Of a stretch of DNA of 36,096 nt, positions 1 through 8,796 are shown in pieces (the first letter of the stretch is position 1; each line of letters begins with the position of its first letter). Under the pieces are notes generated by a model. That model had not been told where the DNA came from and did not search any database. It saw only the letters and a program-made list of their open reading frames with translations. The position numbers and the translations under genes were made by a program. The stretch covers positions 1-36,096 of the forward strand of contig UQLI01000024.1 in assembly GCA_900541715.1 (NCBI GenBank). The letters are read 5' to 3'. This DNA comes from an uncultured Collinsella sp. Lineage in GTDB: Bacteria > Actinomycetota > Coriobacteriia > Coriobacteriales > Coriobacteriaceae.

Positions 1-2
1 CA

Positions 3-39
3 CGCAAAGGAAAGCACTTAATGTGCTTTCCGTCTTGCG
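3..39. repeat. Interrupted inverted repeat / hairpin
   Basis: The arms GGAAAGCAC (9-17) and GTGCTTTCC (23-31) pair perfectly around a 5-nt loop, and CGCAA (3-7) pairs with TTGCG (35-39) outside a small internal loop. There is no T-run, so it is not a classical terminator. It could be the 3' end structure of a gene lying to the left of the window. In many actinobacteria dapA precedes rnj, but no part of it is visible here. Confidence 0.5.
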
Positions 40-280
40 CAGGACTGTAGAGCAGGAAACTTAGCCCGTGCCGGGGCCGCTGAGCCCTGACCGGCGGGAT
101 ACACAGGTTCAGATGGGGCTTTGATGCATGGGTGGTCTGTTGTTGTGCAAATGGGTATCATACTGTGGTTATTGCATCGACTCTGCGATGCATTGTTGTA
201 CGTTCCCGGCGGTCGGTTTGCCAGAAGCGCCCCGTCGGTTGTTCCAGACCCGTTTCGAAGAAAGGAAACCACACTAACCT
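40..280. other. Leader region of rnj, no gene seen
   Basis: About 240 nt without a credible reading frame. It holds a small hairpin, TGCATCG (173-179) with CGATGCA (186-192), and a further GATGCA at 124-129. No convincing -35/-10 pair could be fixed. The ribosome site for rnj is the AAAGGAAA at 261-268. Confidence 0.4.
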
Positions 281-1951
281 ATGGCAGCTAAAAAATCATC
301 TCCCTTGAAGATCATCCCGCTCGGCGGCCTTGACGGCATCGGCAAGAACATGACGGTCTTCGAGTGCGGCGACGACATGGTGCTCGTCGACGCCGGCCTC
401 ATGTTCCCGGATGACTCCCAGCCCGGTATCGACCTGGTGCTTCCCGACTACACCTATGTTTTGGAGAACGAGGAAAAGCTCCGCGGTATCGTCGTCACCC
501 ACGGCCACGAGGACCACACCGGTTCGCTTCCGTACCTGCTGCAGGACCTCAACAATAAGGTGCCCATCTTTTCGAGCAAGCTGACGCTTGGCTTTATCGA
601 GGGCAAGCTTTCTGAGTTCCGCATCCGCGCACCCAAGTTCCGCGAGGTCAAGGGCGGCAGCCATGTCAACCTCGGCGGCATCTCGCTCGACTTCTTCTCG
701 ATGACGCACTCCATTCCCGGCGCTCTGGGCGTGTTCATCCGCACCAACCAGGGTACCGTTATGCACACCGGCGACTTTAAGCTCGACCAGACGCCCATCG
801 ACGGCGTCACGCCCGACTATGCCGCTATCAGCCGCTTTGCCAAGCAGGGTATCGACCTGCTGCTTTCCGACTCCACCAACGCCACGGTTCCCGGCTTTAC
901 CAAGTCCGAGGCCGAGGTTGGTCCCAACCTGCTGCACGCCATCAAGAACGCGCCGGGTCGCGTGTTCGTTGCGTCGTTCTCGAGCCACATCCATCGCCTG
1001 CAGCAGATCTGCGATGCCGCCCGCAAGTGCGGCCGTAAGGTCGTTGTGACCGGTCGCTCCATGCTCACTAACACCCGCGTGGCGCGCGAGCTTGGCTACC
1101 TCAACATCGACGACGCCGATATCATCGATGCCTTTGACATTGATAACCTGCCTGACGACAAGATTGTTGTCATGTGCACCGGTTCGCAGGGCGAGCCGCT
1201 GTCGGCCCTGTCCCGCATGGCCAATGGCGAGCACAAGACGCTCTCCATCCACGAGGGCGATACCGTTATCCTCTCGGCAACTCCTGTTCCCGGCAATGAG
1301 AAAGCCGTCCAGCAGGTCGTCAACAGCCTGGCCAAGCTCGGCTGCGACGTGTGGGATAAGAACCGCGCCCTCGTTCACGTTTCCGGTCACGGTAGCCAGG
1401 AGGAGCTCAAGCTCCTGATGGCCATGGCCAAGCCCACGTACTTTATGCCGGTTCACGGTGAAGCCGTGCATCTGCGCGCCCATGCCCAGCTGGCCCGCAA
1501 GATGGGTCTCAAGGACGATCATATCTTTATCCTCGACAACGGCGACACGCTCGAGATGCGCGGCGGTATCGTTAAGCGCGGTACGCCCGTCGAGTCCGGC
1601 GTCGTTTACGTCGACGGCCTGCGCATCGGCGATACCGACCCCATCGTCTTGCGTGATCGTCAGAAGCTCGCCAACGACGGTATGGTTACCGCTGTTGCCA
1701 TCGTCTCGCTCAAGCACAAGAAGATCGAGGCCATCGAGTTCTCGGGCCGCGGCGTCTCGTTTGCCATCGACGACCAGTTCTCCGAGGATGCCTCCGCGTC
1801 CATTATGAAGACGATCGAGAAGGGCAAGTTCAGCTTTACGAGCAGCGGTTCCGATGCCATTCGCAAGGCCGTGCGCGATTCGCTCTCTAACTTTATCTGG
1901 AGCCGTACTCGCACCCGTCCGATGATCATCCCGGTCGTCATGGAGGTTTAG
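281..1951 (+). CDS. rnj: Ribonuclease J
   Basis: Metallo-beta-lactamase/beta-CASP ribonuclease acting as 5'-3' exonuclease and endonuclease in mRNA decay and rRNA maturation. The 556-residue length is typical of RNase J. The zinc-binding HGHEDH motif sits near residue 74 after an N-terminal strand region (IPLGGLDGIGKNM). Further metal ligands are in THSIPGALG, HTGDFKLD and SDSTNA. The beta-CASP region includes ASFSSHIHR and TGSQGEP, and the late HGHGSQEE/PVHGE segments match the family. The start is the ATG after AAAGGAAA. ftsK follows only one base after the stop, so the two are probably co-transcribed, an arrangement resembling the mycobacterial rnj-ftsK neighbourhood. Annotation by motif and overall likeness; high certainty. 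Confidence 0.96.
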   Translation: MAAKKSSPLKIIPLGGLDGIGKNMTVFECGDDMVLVDAGLMFPDDSQPGIDLVLPDYTYVLENEEKLRGIVVTHGHEDHTGSLPYLLQDLNNKVPIFSSKLTLGFIEGKLSEFRIRAPKFREVKGGSHVNLGGISLDFFSMTHSIPGALGVFIRTNQGTVMHTGDFKLDQTPIDGVTPDYAAISRFAKQGIDLLLSDSTNATVPGFTKSEAEVGPNLLHAIKNAPGRVFVASFSSHIHRLQQICDAARKCGRKVVVTGRSMLTNTRVARELGYLNIDDADIIDAFDIDNLPDDKIVVMCTGSQGEPLSALSRMANGEHKTLSIHEGDTVILSATPVPGNEKAVQQVVNSLAKLGCDVWDKNRALVHVSGHGSQEELKLLMAMAKPTYFMPVHGEAVHLRAHAQLARKMGLKDDHIFILDNGDTLEMRGGIVKRGTPVESGVVYVDGLRIGDTDPIVLRDRQKLANDGMVTAVAIVSLKHKKIEAIEFSGRGVSFAIDDQFSEDASASIMKTIEKGKFSFTSSGSDAIRKAVRDSLSNFIWSRTRTRPMIIPVVMEV

Positions 1952-1952
1952 T

Positions 1953-4733
1953 TTGGCGCGCGGATCTGCACAAAACGCCAAAGGCAATAAGGCCAATAAC
2001 CAACCGGCATCTGCTAAGGGTGCCGGTTCCCATCTGCGTGCCAATAAGGGCCACGAGTCCGAGTTCGATGATTTCGAGCCCTTGGTCGAGCCCTCGGCCA
2101 ACCGCGATATCGCCGGCGTGGTCATTGCCGTTTTGGCGATTGCGTCCTTTATTGCCGTAATTTCGCCGGCGACTGCGCCCGTTACGGCTGCGGTTGCCGG
2201 TTTCTACCACTTGGGCTTTGGTCTGGGCGCCTACGTGCTGCCGATCGTTATTTTGCTGTTTGCCGCCACGCTCTTTTTAGGCGAGGACTCGCCGCTCAAC
2301 GTGCGCTCGGTCGCGGGCGGAGCCGTGGTCTTTATCACCGTTGTCTCCATTCTTTCGCTGATGGTGCCGGGTACGAGCGACTCGTGTGACCTTATGTTCA
2401 CGCCGCAAAATCTGTCCGCCTCGGGTGGCTACATCGGTGCGTTTATTGCGAGTGCGCTGCAGAATGCCCTGGGTAAGCCTATCGCGATGGTGGTCCTGTT
2501 GGGTCTGGCCGTCGTTGGTTTTGTCATCATCGGCTTTTCGGTGGGTGGCGTGCTGCGCTCTGCTCGCGACCGCGCGGCCGATTTTGCCGAGCGCCGTCGT
2601 GCCGATGTTAACGCGAGCCCGTGGGGTGACGACGAAGCCCTGTCGGTGCCCGGCGTTGCCCGTCCGCACCTGAGCATTCTTCGTCAAAAGGGCTCCGATG
2701 CTGCCGTGACCACGGTCATGGGCAACGATGTGGACCCGGTTTTGGACGATGACGACGAGGACGAGGATCCGTTTGTCGACGTATCCGATGCCGTGGAGGC
2801 CGAGCGCGCTAAGACGACGCTGCTGCCGCGCCGTCATGTCAAGAAGGGCAAGGCCACGCCCAAGTTGAATACAAGCGAGCCCGACCCGTCTTGGTCCGAT
2901 AGCGAGATTGAGCTTACCGAGGGCGATGACGAGGACGACGAGGCTCCGATTGAGACCGCAAAGACAACTTTGCTGCCGCGTCGCCATGCTAAGCGCGAAC
3001 AGGTAACCGGCCAGCTTTCGATGGAAGACGACCCCGATAAGATCGACGAGTCCGAGCCGCCGTTTGCCGTGAATCCCGTCTCGGCCGCACCTCAGATTCC
3101 CGATTTTCTGAAGCATCCCAAGGTTGCCGATGCACCTGCCACGAGTGCTGTCGAATCAGCTGCGGCTCGTGATGGGGGAGCGGACGGCGGCGCCGCAGAT
3201 AACGAGGGCGAAGAAGAGGACGGCCTCAAGCTTCCGCCGCTCGAGATCCTGCACGCCAACCCGCAGTCGGCGTCCTCCGCGTCATCTGACAAGGAGCTGG
3301 AACAGACTGCCGAGTCACTGCAATCCACCTTGCTTGAGTTTGGCCGCAGTGCCCGCGTGGTCGGCTGGATCGCCGGCCCCACGGTGACGACCTTTAAGCT
3401 GCAACCTGGCGAGGGCGAGCGCGTGAGCAAGATTTCGAGCCTCGAGGACGATATCGCGCTTTCGCTCGCTGCTCAGTCGGTGCGCATCTTTGCCCCGATC
3501 CCCGGTACCTCGCTTGTGGGTATCGAGATTCCCAATCGCAAGCGCCAGAACGTCAACCTGGGCGACGTGCTTCCCTATGTGAAGGGCGGTCCGCTCGAGC
3601 TGGCCATCGGTCGAGATGCCGAGGGCACGCCGGTCGTCGCTGACCTCGCCAAGATGCCCCACCTGCTGATCGCCGGCACGACCGGTTCTGGTAAGTCGGT
3701 GATGATCAATTCCATCATCACGACCCTGCTCATGCGAGCCCTTCCCGAGGACGTTCGCCTGATCATGGTCGACCCCAAGCGCGTCGAGCTTGCGGGCTAT
3801 AACGGTTTGCCGCATCTCTATGTGCCCGTGGTGACCGAGCCCAAGCAGGCCGCGAGCGCTCTGCAATGGGCCGTGTCCGAGATGGAGCGTCGCCTGAAGG
3901 TCTTCGAGCGTCTCAACGTGCGTAAGATCTCGACCTACAACGAAAAGCAGGCCGCCGGCGAGTTTGAGCATTACGACAACCAGCCCCAAAAGATGCCCTA
4001 TCTGGTCATTATCATCGACGAGCTTTCGGACCTGATGATGGTCGCCGGCAAGGATGTCGAGGCCTCGATCGTTCGTATCGCCCAGCTGGGCCGTGCCGCC
4101 GGTATACACCTTATCGTGGCTACGCAGCGCCCCAGCTCCAACGTGGTGACGGGCCTCATCAAGGCCAACATCACCAACCGCATCGCCTTTAACGTCGCCA
4201 CGGGCATCGACTCGCGCGTCATCATCGACCAGATGGGTGCCGAAAAGCTCACCGGTTTGGGCGACATGCTGTTCTCCAAGGTCGACTGGGGCAAGCCTCG
4301 CCGTATCCAGGGCTGCTTTGTCTCGGATGACGAAATCAACGAGATTGTCGAGTTCGTCAAGTCGCAGAGCGAGCCCGACTACCACGAGGAGATCCTGTCT
4401 GCCGTGGCGCCCGCTTCCATGTCCATGGTGGGTGGCGGCGGCATTGTCCGCACCGGAGTAGCTGAGCCGCAAGACGATGATCCGCTCATTTGGGAAGCCG
4501 CCCATATTGTGGTGGAATCGCAGCTGGGCTCCACATCTGGCCTGCAACGTCGTCTGAAGGTTGGCTATGCGCGTGCCGGGCGTATTATGGACATGCTGGA
4601 AGAAAAGGGTGTCGTCGGCCCGCCCGACGGTTCCAAGCCGCGCGAGGTCCTATTGGACGAGGAGGGGCTTGCCGCGCTGGAATCTGTCGACGCCGAGATG
4701 GCACGTGAAGATTGTGAGTTTGGAGGATTCTGA
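1953..4733 (+). CDS. ftsK: DNA translocase FtsK/SpoIIIE
   Basis: Septal DNA pump that clears the chromosome from the closing septum and helps resolve dimers at dif. The start is TTG, preceded by GGAGG (1942-1946) inside the end of rnj. Residues about 50-210 hold several hydrophobic membrane segments. A long acidic linker (about 215-440) follows, then the motor: Walker A GTTGSGKS near residues 574-581, Walker B VIIIDELSDLMM near 686, and the RPSSNVVTG segment. The C-terminal winged-helix gamma domain (about 860-925, GSTSGLQRRLKVGYARAGRIM) recognises KOPS-type sequences in known FtsK. The linker carries the ten-residue peptide AKTTLLPRRH twice (residues 286-295 and 336-345), each in an acidic setting. 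The stop overlaps the next start (TGATG). Confidence 0.96.
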   Translation: MARGSAQNAKGNKANNQPASAKGAGSHLRANKGHESEFDDFEPLVEPSANRDIAGVVIAVLAIASFIAVISPATAPVTAAVAGFYHLGFGLGAYVLPIVILLFAATLFLGEDSPLNVRSVAGGAVVFITVVSILSLMVPGTSDSCDLMFTPQNLSASGGYIGAFIASALQNALGKPIAMVVLLGLAVVGFVIIGFSVGGVLRSARDRAADFAERRRADVNASPWGDDEALSVPGVARPHLSILRQKGSDAAVTTVMGNDVDPVLDDDDEDEDPFVDVSDAVEAERAKTTLLPRRHVKKGKATPKLNTSEPDPSWSDSEIELTEGDDEDDEAPIETAKTTLLPRRHAKREQVTGQLSMEDDPDKIDESEPPFAVNPVSAAPQIPDFLKHPKVADAPATSAVESAAARDGGADGGAADNEGEEEDGLKLPPLEILHANPQSASSASSDKELEQTAESLQSTLLEFGRSARVVGWIAGPTVTTFKLQPGEGERVSKISSLEDDIALSLAAQSVRIFAPIPGTSLVGIEIPNRKRQNVNLGDVLPYVKGGPLELAIGRDAEGTPVVADLAKMPHLLIAGTTGSGKSVMINSIITTLLMRALPEDVRLIMVDPKRVELAGYNGLPHLYVPVVTEPKQAASALQWAVSEMERRLKVFERLNVRKISTYNEKQAAGEFEHYDNQPQKMPYLVIIIDELSDLMMVAGKDVEASIVRIAQLGRAAGIHLIVATQRPSSNVVTGLIKANITNRIAFNVATGIDSRVIIDQMGAEKLTGLGDMLFSKVDWGKPRRIQGCFVSDDEINEIVEFVKSQSEPDYHEEILSAVAPASMSMVGGGGIVRTGVAEPQDDDPLIWEAAHIVVESQLGSTSGLQRRLKVGYARAGRIMDMLEEKGVVGPPDGSKPREVLLDEEGLAALESVDAEMAREDCEFGGF

Positions 4734-6241
4734 TGGCTGCACGCTTTGGTGACATGCTGCTCGAGCAGCGTCGCCGAATGGGCCTTTCCATTCAGCAGGT
4801 CGCCAACACCATCAAAATCAGGCCGCAGATCATCGAGTTTTTCGAGACCGGTAACTTTGCTTCGATGCCGCCGCGCGGCTATGCGCAGGGCATGATTTCG
4901 AGCTATGCTCGCTTTTTGGGCCTCAATCCGCGCGAGGTCGTCAATGCCTACTTTGACGACCTGATGGCATACGAACGCGAGACATCGCAGCAGGGCGGTC
5001 GTTTTCAGGACGCCGCCGGCTACGTCAATTCGCGTTCTTCGGTCGATAACGGGCGCTTCCTGATGGTTCAGGGCGGTCGTTCGACCCGCTATGGACAGCG
5101 TCCTCAGCAGGCCGGTTATATTACCGAGACGGGTTCGGGCGAGGAAATTCGCTCACAGCGTGACCGGTTCCGCAGTACGCCGATGCCCGAGGACCGTGCG
5201 CTTCCCGCTGCTCGCGGCGTGGCGCGTGACCCTCGTGCCGGCTACGGCGACGGCGGCTATTCCGATCGCGGTTACCGTGGTGCCTCTACGGGACGCTCTC
5301 GCGGTGGCTATGCGGATGCCGATACCACGCAGGTCACGCCGCGTCTTCGCTCTCAATCACAGCCGTATGGCCAGCGCTCCTCGGCTCCGCGTTCGGGCCA
5401 GCGTGGCTATCAAGGCCGAGGTGAACTTGCGCCCCGCTCGGGTCAGCGCAGCCTTCAGGGCCAGGGTGGCTATCGCGGCCGTTCCGATAGCAATCGTGGT
5501 CGTATGCCTCAGGGAGGCGGCCGCAGCAGTTCCAGTCGTGGACGCGGCGGGTCACGTACTCCTCAAAACAACGGGCTCGATCCGCGTATCGTCTACGCCG
5601 GCATCGGCGCCGTGGCGCTGCTGCTGATCGTGCTCATCGTGGTGCTCCTGCGTGGCTGCGGCTCCTCGGCGCCCGAGTCGACGCCCGAGACGCCCGTTGC
5701 CACCAAGACGACGACCAGGAAGTCTTCTAAGAAGACCGAAACGGTCGACGAGGACGAAGATACCGATGAGGCGACGGATGAGTCGACCGATTCGGACGCC
5801 ACCAAGACGGCCAAGAAGGAAGAGAACGAGGTCACGAAGGTCAAGGTCTCCGTTGCCAAGGGAAAGACCGCGTGGATTGAGGTCAAGGTCGACGGCAAGT
5901 CGGTCTATGGCGCCCAGGCGACTGGCCCCTTTGAGCAGGAGTACACGCCCGAGTCCTCGATCGAGATCACCACGTCCAAGCCTTCCGATGTCACCGTTAC
6001 CAAGAACGGTGAAAAGGTCCGTTACGATACCAAGACCTCGGGCGTGGCGCGTGTGACGATCACCGTTCCCAAGAAGGAGACGACTGATTCCGCGAATGGT
6101 GAAAGTTCTGATGGTACCGACACCACCGATGGTACCGACACCTCCGACGGTACCGATGCCCAGTCCACGGATGGTGCCGTTACCGCAACTGACGGTCAAA
6201 CGCCCACCGATTCTACCGACTATTCATACGATAGCTACTAA
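4733..6241 (+). CDS. RodZ-like membrane protein with N-terminal HTH
   Basis: The 502-residue product has a RodZ layout. Residues 1-80 form the helix-turn-helix of the RodZ/HTH_25 type (GDMLLEQRRRMGLSIQQVAN, then a PRGYAQGMISSYARFLGLNP segment), which in RodZ binds MreB. A single membrane helix lies near 285-308 (GIGAVALLLIVLIVVLLRG), followed by a Ser/Thr/Asp-rich stretch and a beta-rich domain (about 365-445) resembling the DUF4115 end of RodZ. Two features are unusual: a roughly 200-residue Arg/Gly/Ser/Gln-rich cytoplasmic linker with repeated GYQGRG/GQRG-like pieces, and a C-terminal tail with tandem DGTDT/S units. It overlaps the ftsK stop by one base, so it is translationally coupled. 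A role in cell shape or division is inferred from domains only. Confidence 0.8.
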   Translation: MAARFGDMLLEQRRRMGLSIQQVANTIKIRPQIIEFFETGNFASMPPRGYAQGMISSYARFLGLNPREVVNAYFDDLMAYERETSQQGGRFQDAAGYVNSRSSVDNGRFLMVQGGRSTRYGQRPQQAGYITETGSGEEIRSQRDRFRSTPMPEDRALPAARGVARDPRAGYGDGGYSDRGYRGASTGRSRGGYADADTTQVTPRLRSQSQPYGQRSSAPRSGQRGYQGRGELAPRSGQRSLQGQGGYRGRSDSNRGRMPQGGGRSSSSRGRGGSRTPQNNGLDPRIVYAGIGAVALLLIVLIVVLLRGCGSSAPESTPETPVATKTTTRKSSKKTETVDEDEDTDEATDESTDSDATKTAKKEENEVTKVKVSVAKGKTAWIEVKVDGKSVYGAQATGPFEQEYTPESSIEITTSKPSDVTVTKNGEKVRYDTKTSGVARVTITVPKKETTDSANGESSDGTDTTDGTDTSDGTDAQSTDGAVTATDGQTPTDSTDYSYDSY

Positions 6242-6267
6242 GCCGCTCGTACGCGAAAGGAAACATC

Positions 6268-6765
6268 ATGGCTAAAGATTCCAGCTTCGACGTCGTGTCC
6301 GAGGTCAACATGCAAGAGGTCGACAACGCCTTCCAGCAGACCACGCGCGAGATTTCCCAGCGCTATGACCTTAAGGATTCCGGCGCTACGATTGAGCTTT
6401 CGAAGGGCGACAAGCTCTTTACGATCAACGCCCCGGCCGACTTTGTCTCCAAACAGATTGTCGACGTGCTGAGCTCCAAGCTCATCAAGCGCGGCATCGA
6501 CCTCAAGGCTGTCTCGTGGGATGCTCCGCAGGCGGCATCGGGCGGCACCGTGCGCGTGCTCGGCCATATCGTCGAGGGTATCGACCAGGCGACCGCCAAG
6601 AAGATCAACAAGGACATCAAGGACCAAAAGCTCAAGGTCAAGGTGACCATCGAGGCCGACAAGCTGCGTGTTTCCTCTGCTTCGAAGGACGCGCTGCAGA
6701 CCGTGATTCAGTTCCTGCGCGACCAGGACTACGGCCAGCCGCTGCAGTTCACCAACTACCGCTAA
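6268..6765 (+). CDS. yajQ: YajQ family nucleotide-binding protein
   Basis: 165 residues, the full length of the YajQ/UPF0234 family. Members fold as two ferredoxin-like domains; some bind cyclic di-GMP and act with transcription factors, others bind nucleotides or RNA with no settled role. The N-terminus SSFDVVSEVNMQEVDNAFQQ and the C-terminal RVSSASKDALQTVIQFLR...YGQPLQFTNYR are family hallmarks. The start is the ATG after GAAAGGAAAC. It follows the RodZ-like gene by 26 nt and precedes rimO by 27 nt, so it is likely within one transcript. The family call is firm; the cellular role in this organism is not. Confidence 0.92.
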   Translation: MAKDSSFDVVSEVNMQEVDNAFQQTTREISQRYDLKDSGATIELSKGDKLFTINAPADFVSKQIVDVLSSKLIKRGIDLKAVSWDAPQAASGGTVRVLGHIVEGIDQATAKKINKDIKDQKLKVKVTIEADKLRVSSASKDALQTVIQFLRDQDYGQPLQFTNYR

Positions 6766-6792
6766 TATCAATCGAAAGGACCGCTCTCCAAC

Positions 6793-8142
6793 ATGGATAC
6801 ACCGTTGGGCTCCGTGCTCTACATCACCCTCGGGTGCGCTAAGAACGAGGTTGACACCGACCGCATGCGTTCTCTTTTGACCGCCGCGGGCTACGAGGAG
6901 GCATTCGACCCGCAGGATGCCGATATCGCTATCGTCAATACTTGCTCGTTCCTCGCCTCCGCAACGTCCGAGAGCATCGAGACCACGCTCGAGCTCGCCA
7001 ACGAGGTTCAGGACGGCGTTCGTTCTTGCCCCATCGTCATGTGCGGCTGCGTGCCGTCGCGCTATGGCGACGACCTGCCTGACGAGTTGCCCGAGGTCGC
7101 TGCCTTTGTGAAGGCCGACGAGGAAGACGGCATCGTGGCGGTCATCGATGGCGTGCTGGGTGTCGAGCGCGAGATTGCCGCCTATATTCCTCAGGTCAAG
7201 CGTACCGTCGAGGGTGCGGTTGCCTACGTCAAGATTTCTGATGGCTGCAACCGCTTCTGCAGCTTCTGCATGATCCCTTACATTCGCGGTCGCTATCATT
7301 CGCGTAATGCCGAGAGCATTATCTCCGAGGTGCGCGACCTGGTTGCCGGCGGTGTGCGCGAGATCGTGCTGATCGGCCAGGACACGGGTATTTGGGGCAT
7401 CGACTTTGCCGACGAGGACGTCGCCGAGGGCTCGCCGCGCAATCTGGCGCAGCTGCTGCGTGCCGTCGCCGAGGCCGTGCGCCCGCACAACGTCTGGGTC
7501 CGCGTGCTCTACCTGCAGCCCGAGGGCATGACTGACGAACTCATCGAGACGATACGCGATACGCCCGAGGTGCTGCCCTATATCGATATCCCCGTGCAGC
7601 ACTGCGACGCGCGCATCCTCAAGGCCATGCGTCGCTCCGGTTCGCGCCAGGAGCTCGAGGATCTGTTCCGCGACCTTCGCGAGCGCATCCCCGGTATCGT
7701 GATTCGCTCCACGGCCATGGTCGGCTTCCCGACCGAGACCGACGACGAGTTTCGTGATCTTATCGACTTTATGGACACCGTCGGCTTTGACTACACGAGC
7801 GTCTTTGCCTACTCGCAGGAGGAGGGCAGCCTGGCCGCTAAGATGGAGGGTCAGGTCGACGAAGAGGTCAAGCTCGAGCGCGCCCAGGTTGCCATGGACC
7901 TGGCCGAGTCGCTCGGTTTTGCCGCCACCGCCGCACATGTGGGCGAGCGCGCCCAGGTGATCGTCGACGGTATCGAAGAAACCGAGGACGGCGCCGAGCT
8001 GATCGGCCATGCCTGGTTCCAGGCGCCCGATTCCGATGGCGCGGTGCATCTGGATGCCAGCGAGGCATCTGTGGGCGATATTCTGACTGTCGAGTTTACC
8101 GATAGCTTCTGCTATGAGCTTATCGGCCATGTTGTGGAGTAG
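6793..8142 (+). CDS. rimO: Ribosomal protein uS12 methylthiotransferase RimO
   Basis: Radical-SAM enzyme that adds a methylthio group to an aspartate of ribosomal protein S12. 449 residues: an N-terminal UPF0004 domain with iron-sulphur cysteines (LGCAKNEVDTD, NTCSF, CGCVPSRYG), the radical-SAM triad C152-x3-C156-x2-C159 in the CNRFCSFC motif, and a C-terminal TRAM-like domain (about 380-449). IPVQHCDARILKAMRRSGSR and the absence of MiaB's CNNFCTYC favour RimO over MiaB; a true MiaB is at 14774-16150. The ATG lies 15 nt after GAAAGGA (6774-6780), and the pgsA start follows 9 nt after the stop. Confidence 0.93.
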   Translation: MDTPLGSVLYITLGCAKNEVDTDRMRSLLTAAGYEEAFDPQDADIAIVNTCSFLASATSESIETTLELANEVQDGVRSCPIVMCGCVPSRYGDDLPDELPEVAAFVKADEEDGIVAVIDGVLGVEREIAAYIPQVKRTVEGAVAYVKISDGCNRFCSFCMIPYIRGRYHSRNAESIISEVRDLVAGGVREIVLIGQDTGIWGIDFADEDVAEGSPRNLAQLLRAVAEAVRPHNVWVRVLYLQPEGMTDELIETIRDTPEVLPYIDIPVQHCDARILKAMRRSGSRQELEDLFRDLRERIPGIVIRSTAMVGFPTETDDEFRDLIDFMDTVGFDYTSVFAYSQEEGSLAAKMEGQVDEEVKLERAQVAMDLAESLGFAATAAHVGERAQVIVDGIEETEDGAELIGHAWFQAPDSDGAVHLDASEASVGDILTVEFTDSFCYELIGHVVE

Positions 8143-8151
8143 GAGAGCATC

Positions 8152-8790
8152 GTGGCAAACGAGAGCAATAAGGAACTGACGAGTGTTTGGACGCCCGCCA
8201 ACATCGTGACGTGCGTTCGCATCGTCTTTATCCCGGTGTTCATGATCGTGTCGGCGCTTTCTCACACGAGTGTTGCCGGTACGGATTGGAGCGCCTTCGA
8301 CGGCCCGCTCGCCGCCGCTGCCTTCATTCTGTATGTGATCCTGTCGTGCACCGATAAGGTCGACGGTTATCTGGCGCGTTCGCGCAACGAGATCACCGAC
8401 TTCGGCAAGTTCTTGGATCCTATCGCCGATAAGCTGCTGGTGTTCTCGGCCCTGCTGCTGTTCTTGGATTTTGGCGCGGTGACCGTGTGGTCGGTGTTCA
8501 TCATCCTGTTCCGCGAGCTGCTGGTGAGCGCCCTACGCATGGTTGCGAGTGCGGCCGGCGTGGTCGTTGCGGCCGATAAGCTCGGCAAGTACAAGACGGC
8601 AACCACGATGGTCTCCATCTGCGGTTACCTGTGCGTTTTTGCTATGGCCGGCTTGCACCTTGGCCCGGTGGCGCTGACGCTCGGCATCTACTCGGTGTCG
8701 CGCTTCCTGTACGCCGTTGCCGTTGTCCTGACCGTTATCTCGGGCGCCCAGTACTTCTGGAACTGCCGCAAGATCGTCTTTTCGGTCTAG
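8152..8790 (+). CDS. pgsA: CDP-diacylglycerol-glycerol-3-phosphate phosphatidyltransferase (first copy)
   Basis: Integral membrane enzyme making phosphatidylglycerol phosphate from CDP-diacylglycerol and glycerol 3-phosphate, the committed step to PG and cardiolipin. The CDP-alcohol phosphotransferase signature D-x2-DG-x2-AR-x8-G-x3-D-x3-D is complete (DKVDGYLARSR, then GKFLDPIAD). Five to six hydrophobic helices span the 212 residues. The start is GTG, with AGGAGAG just upstream. A second paralogue is at 29075-29779, so one of the two may use another alcohol such as inositol phosphate; the motif alone cannot decide. Its place between rimO and pncC resembles mycobacterial pgsA3 near recA. Confidence 0.88.
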   Translation: MANESNKELTSVWTPANIVTCVRIVFIPVFMIVSALSHTSVAGTDWSAFDGPLAAAAFILYVILSCTDKVDGYLARSRNEITDFGKFLDPIADKLLVFSALLLFLDFGAVTVWSVFIILFRELLVSALRMVASAAGVVVAADKLGKYKTATTMVSICGYLCVFAMAGLHLGPVALTLGIYSVSRFLYAVAVVLTVISGAQYFWNCRKIVFSV

Positions 8791-8796
8791 GTCCTG

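Noticed and set aside
296..2125. 609-codon open frame on the - strand over rnj and ftsK
   Set aside because: It is antisense to clear RNase J with catalytic motifs; GC-rich third positions keep the opposite strand open. No ribosome site and no recognisable domain.
3315..4547. 410-codon - strand frame inside ftsK
   Set aside because: Antisense to the FtsK motor domain, no start signal and no domain.
6100..6170. Tandem GGTACCGA-type repeats as a DNA repeat element
   Set aside because: They encode the DGTDT/S tail of the RodZ-like protein and are explained by the low-complexity peptide.
6238..8265. 675-codon - strand frame over yajQ and rimO
   Set aside because: Shadow of two well-defined genes; composition rich in His, Asp, Leu and Arg as expected of antisense translation.
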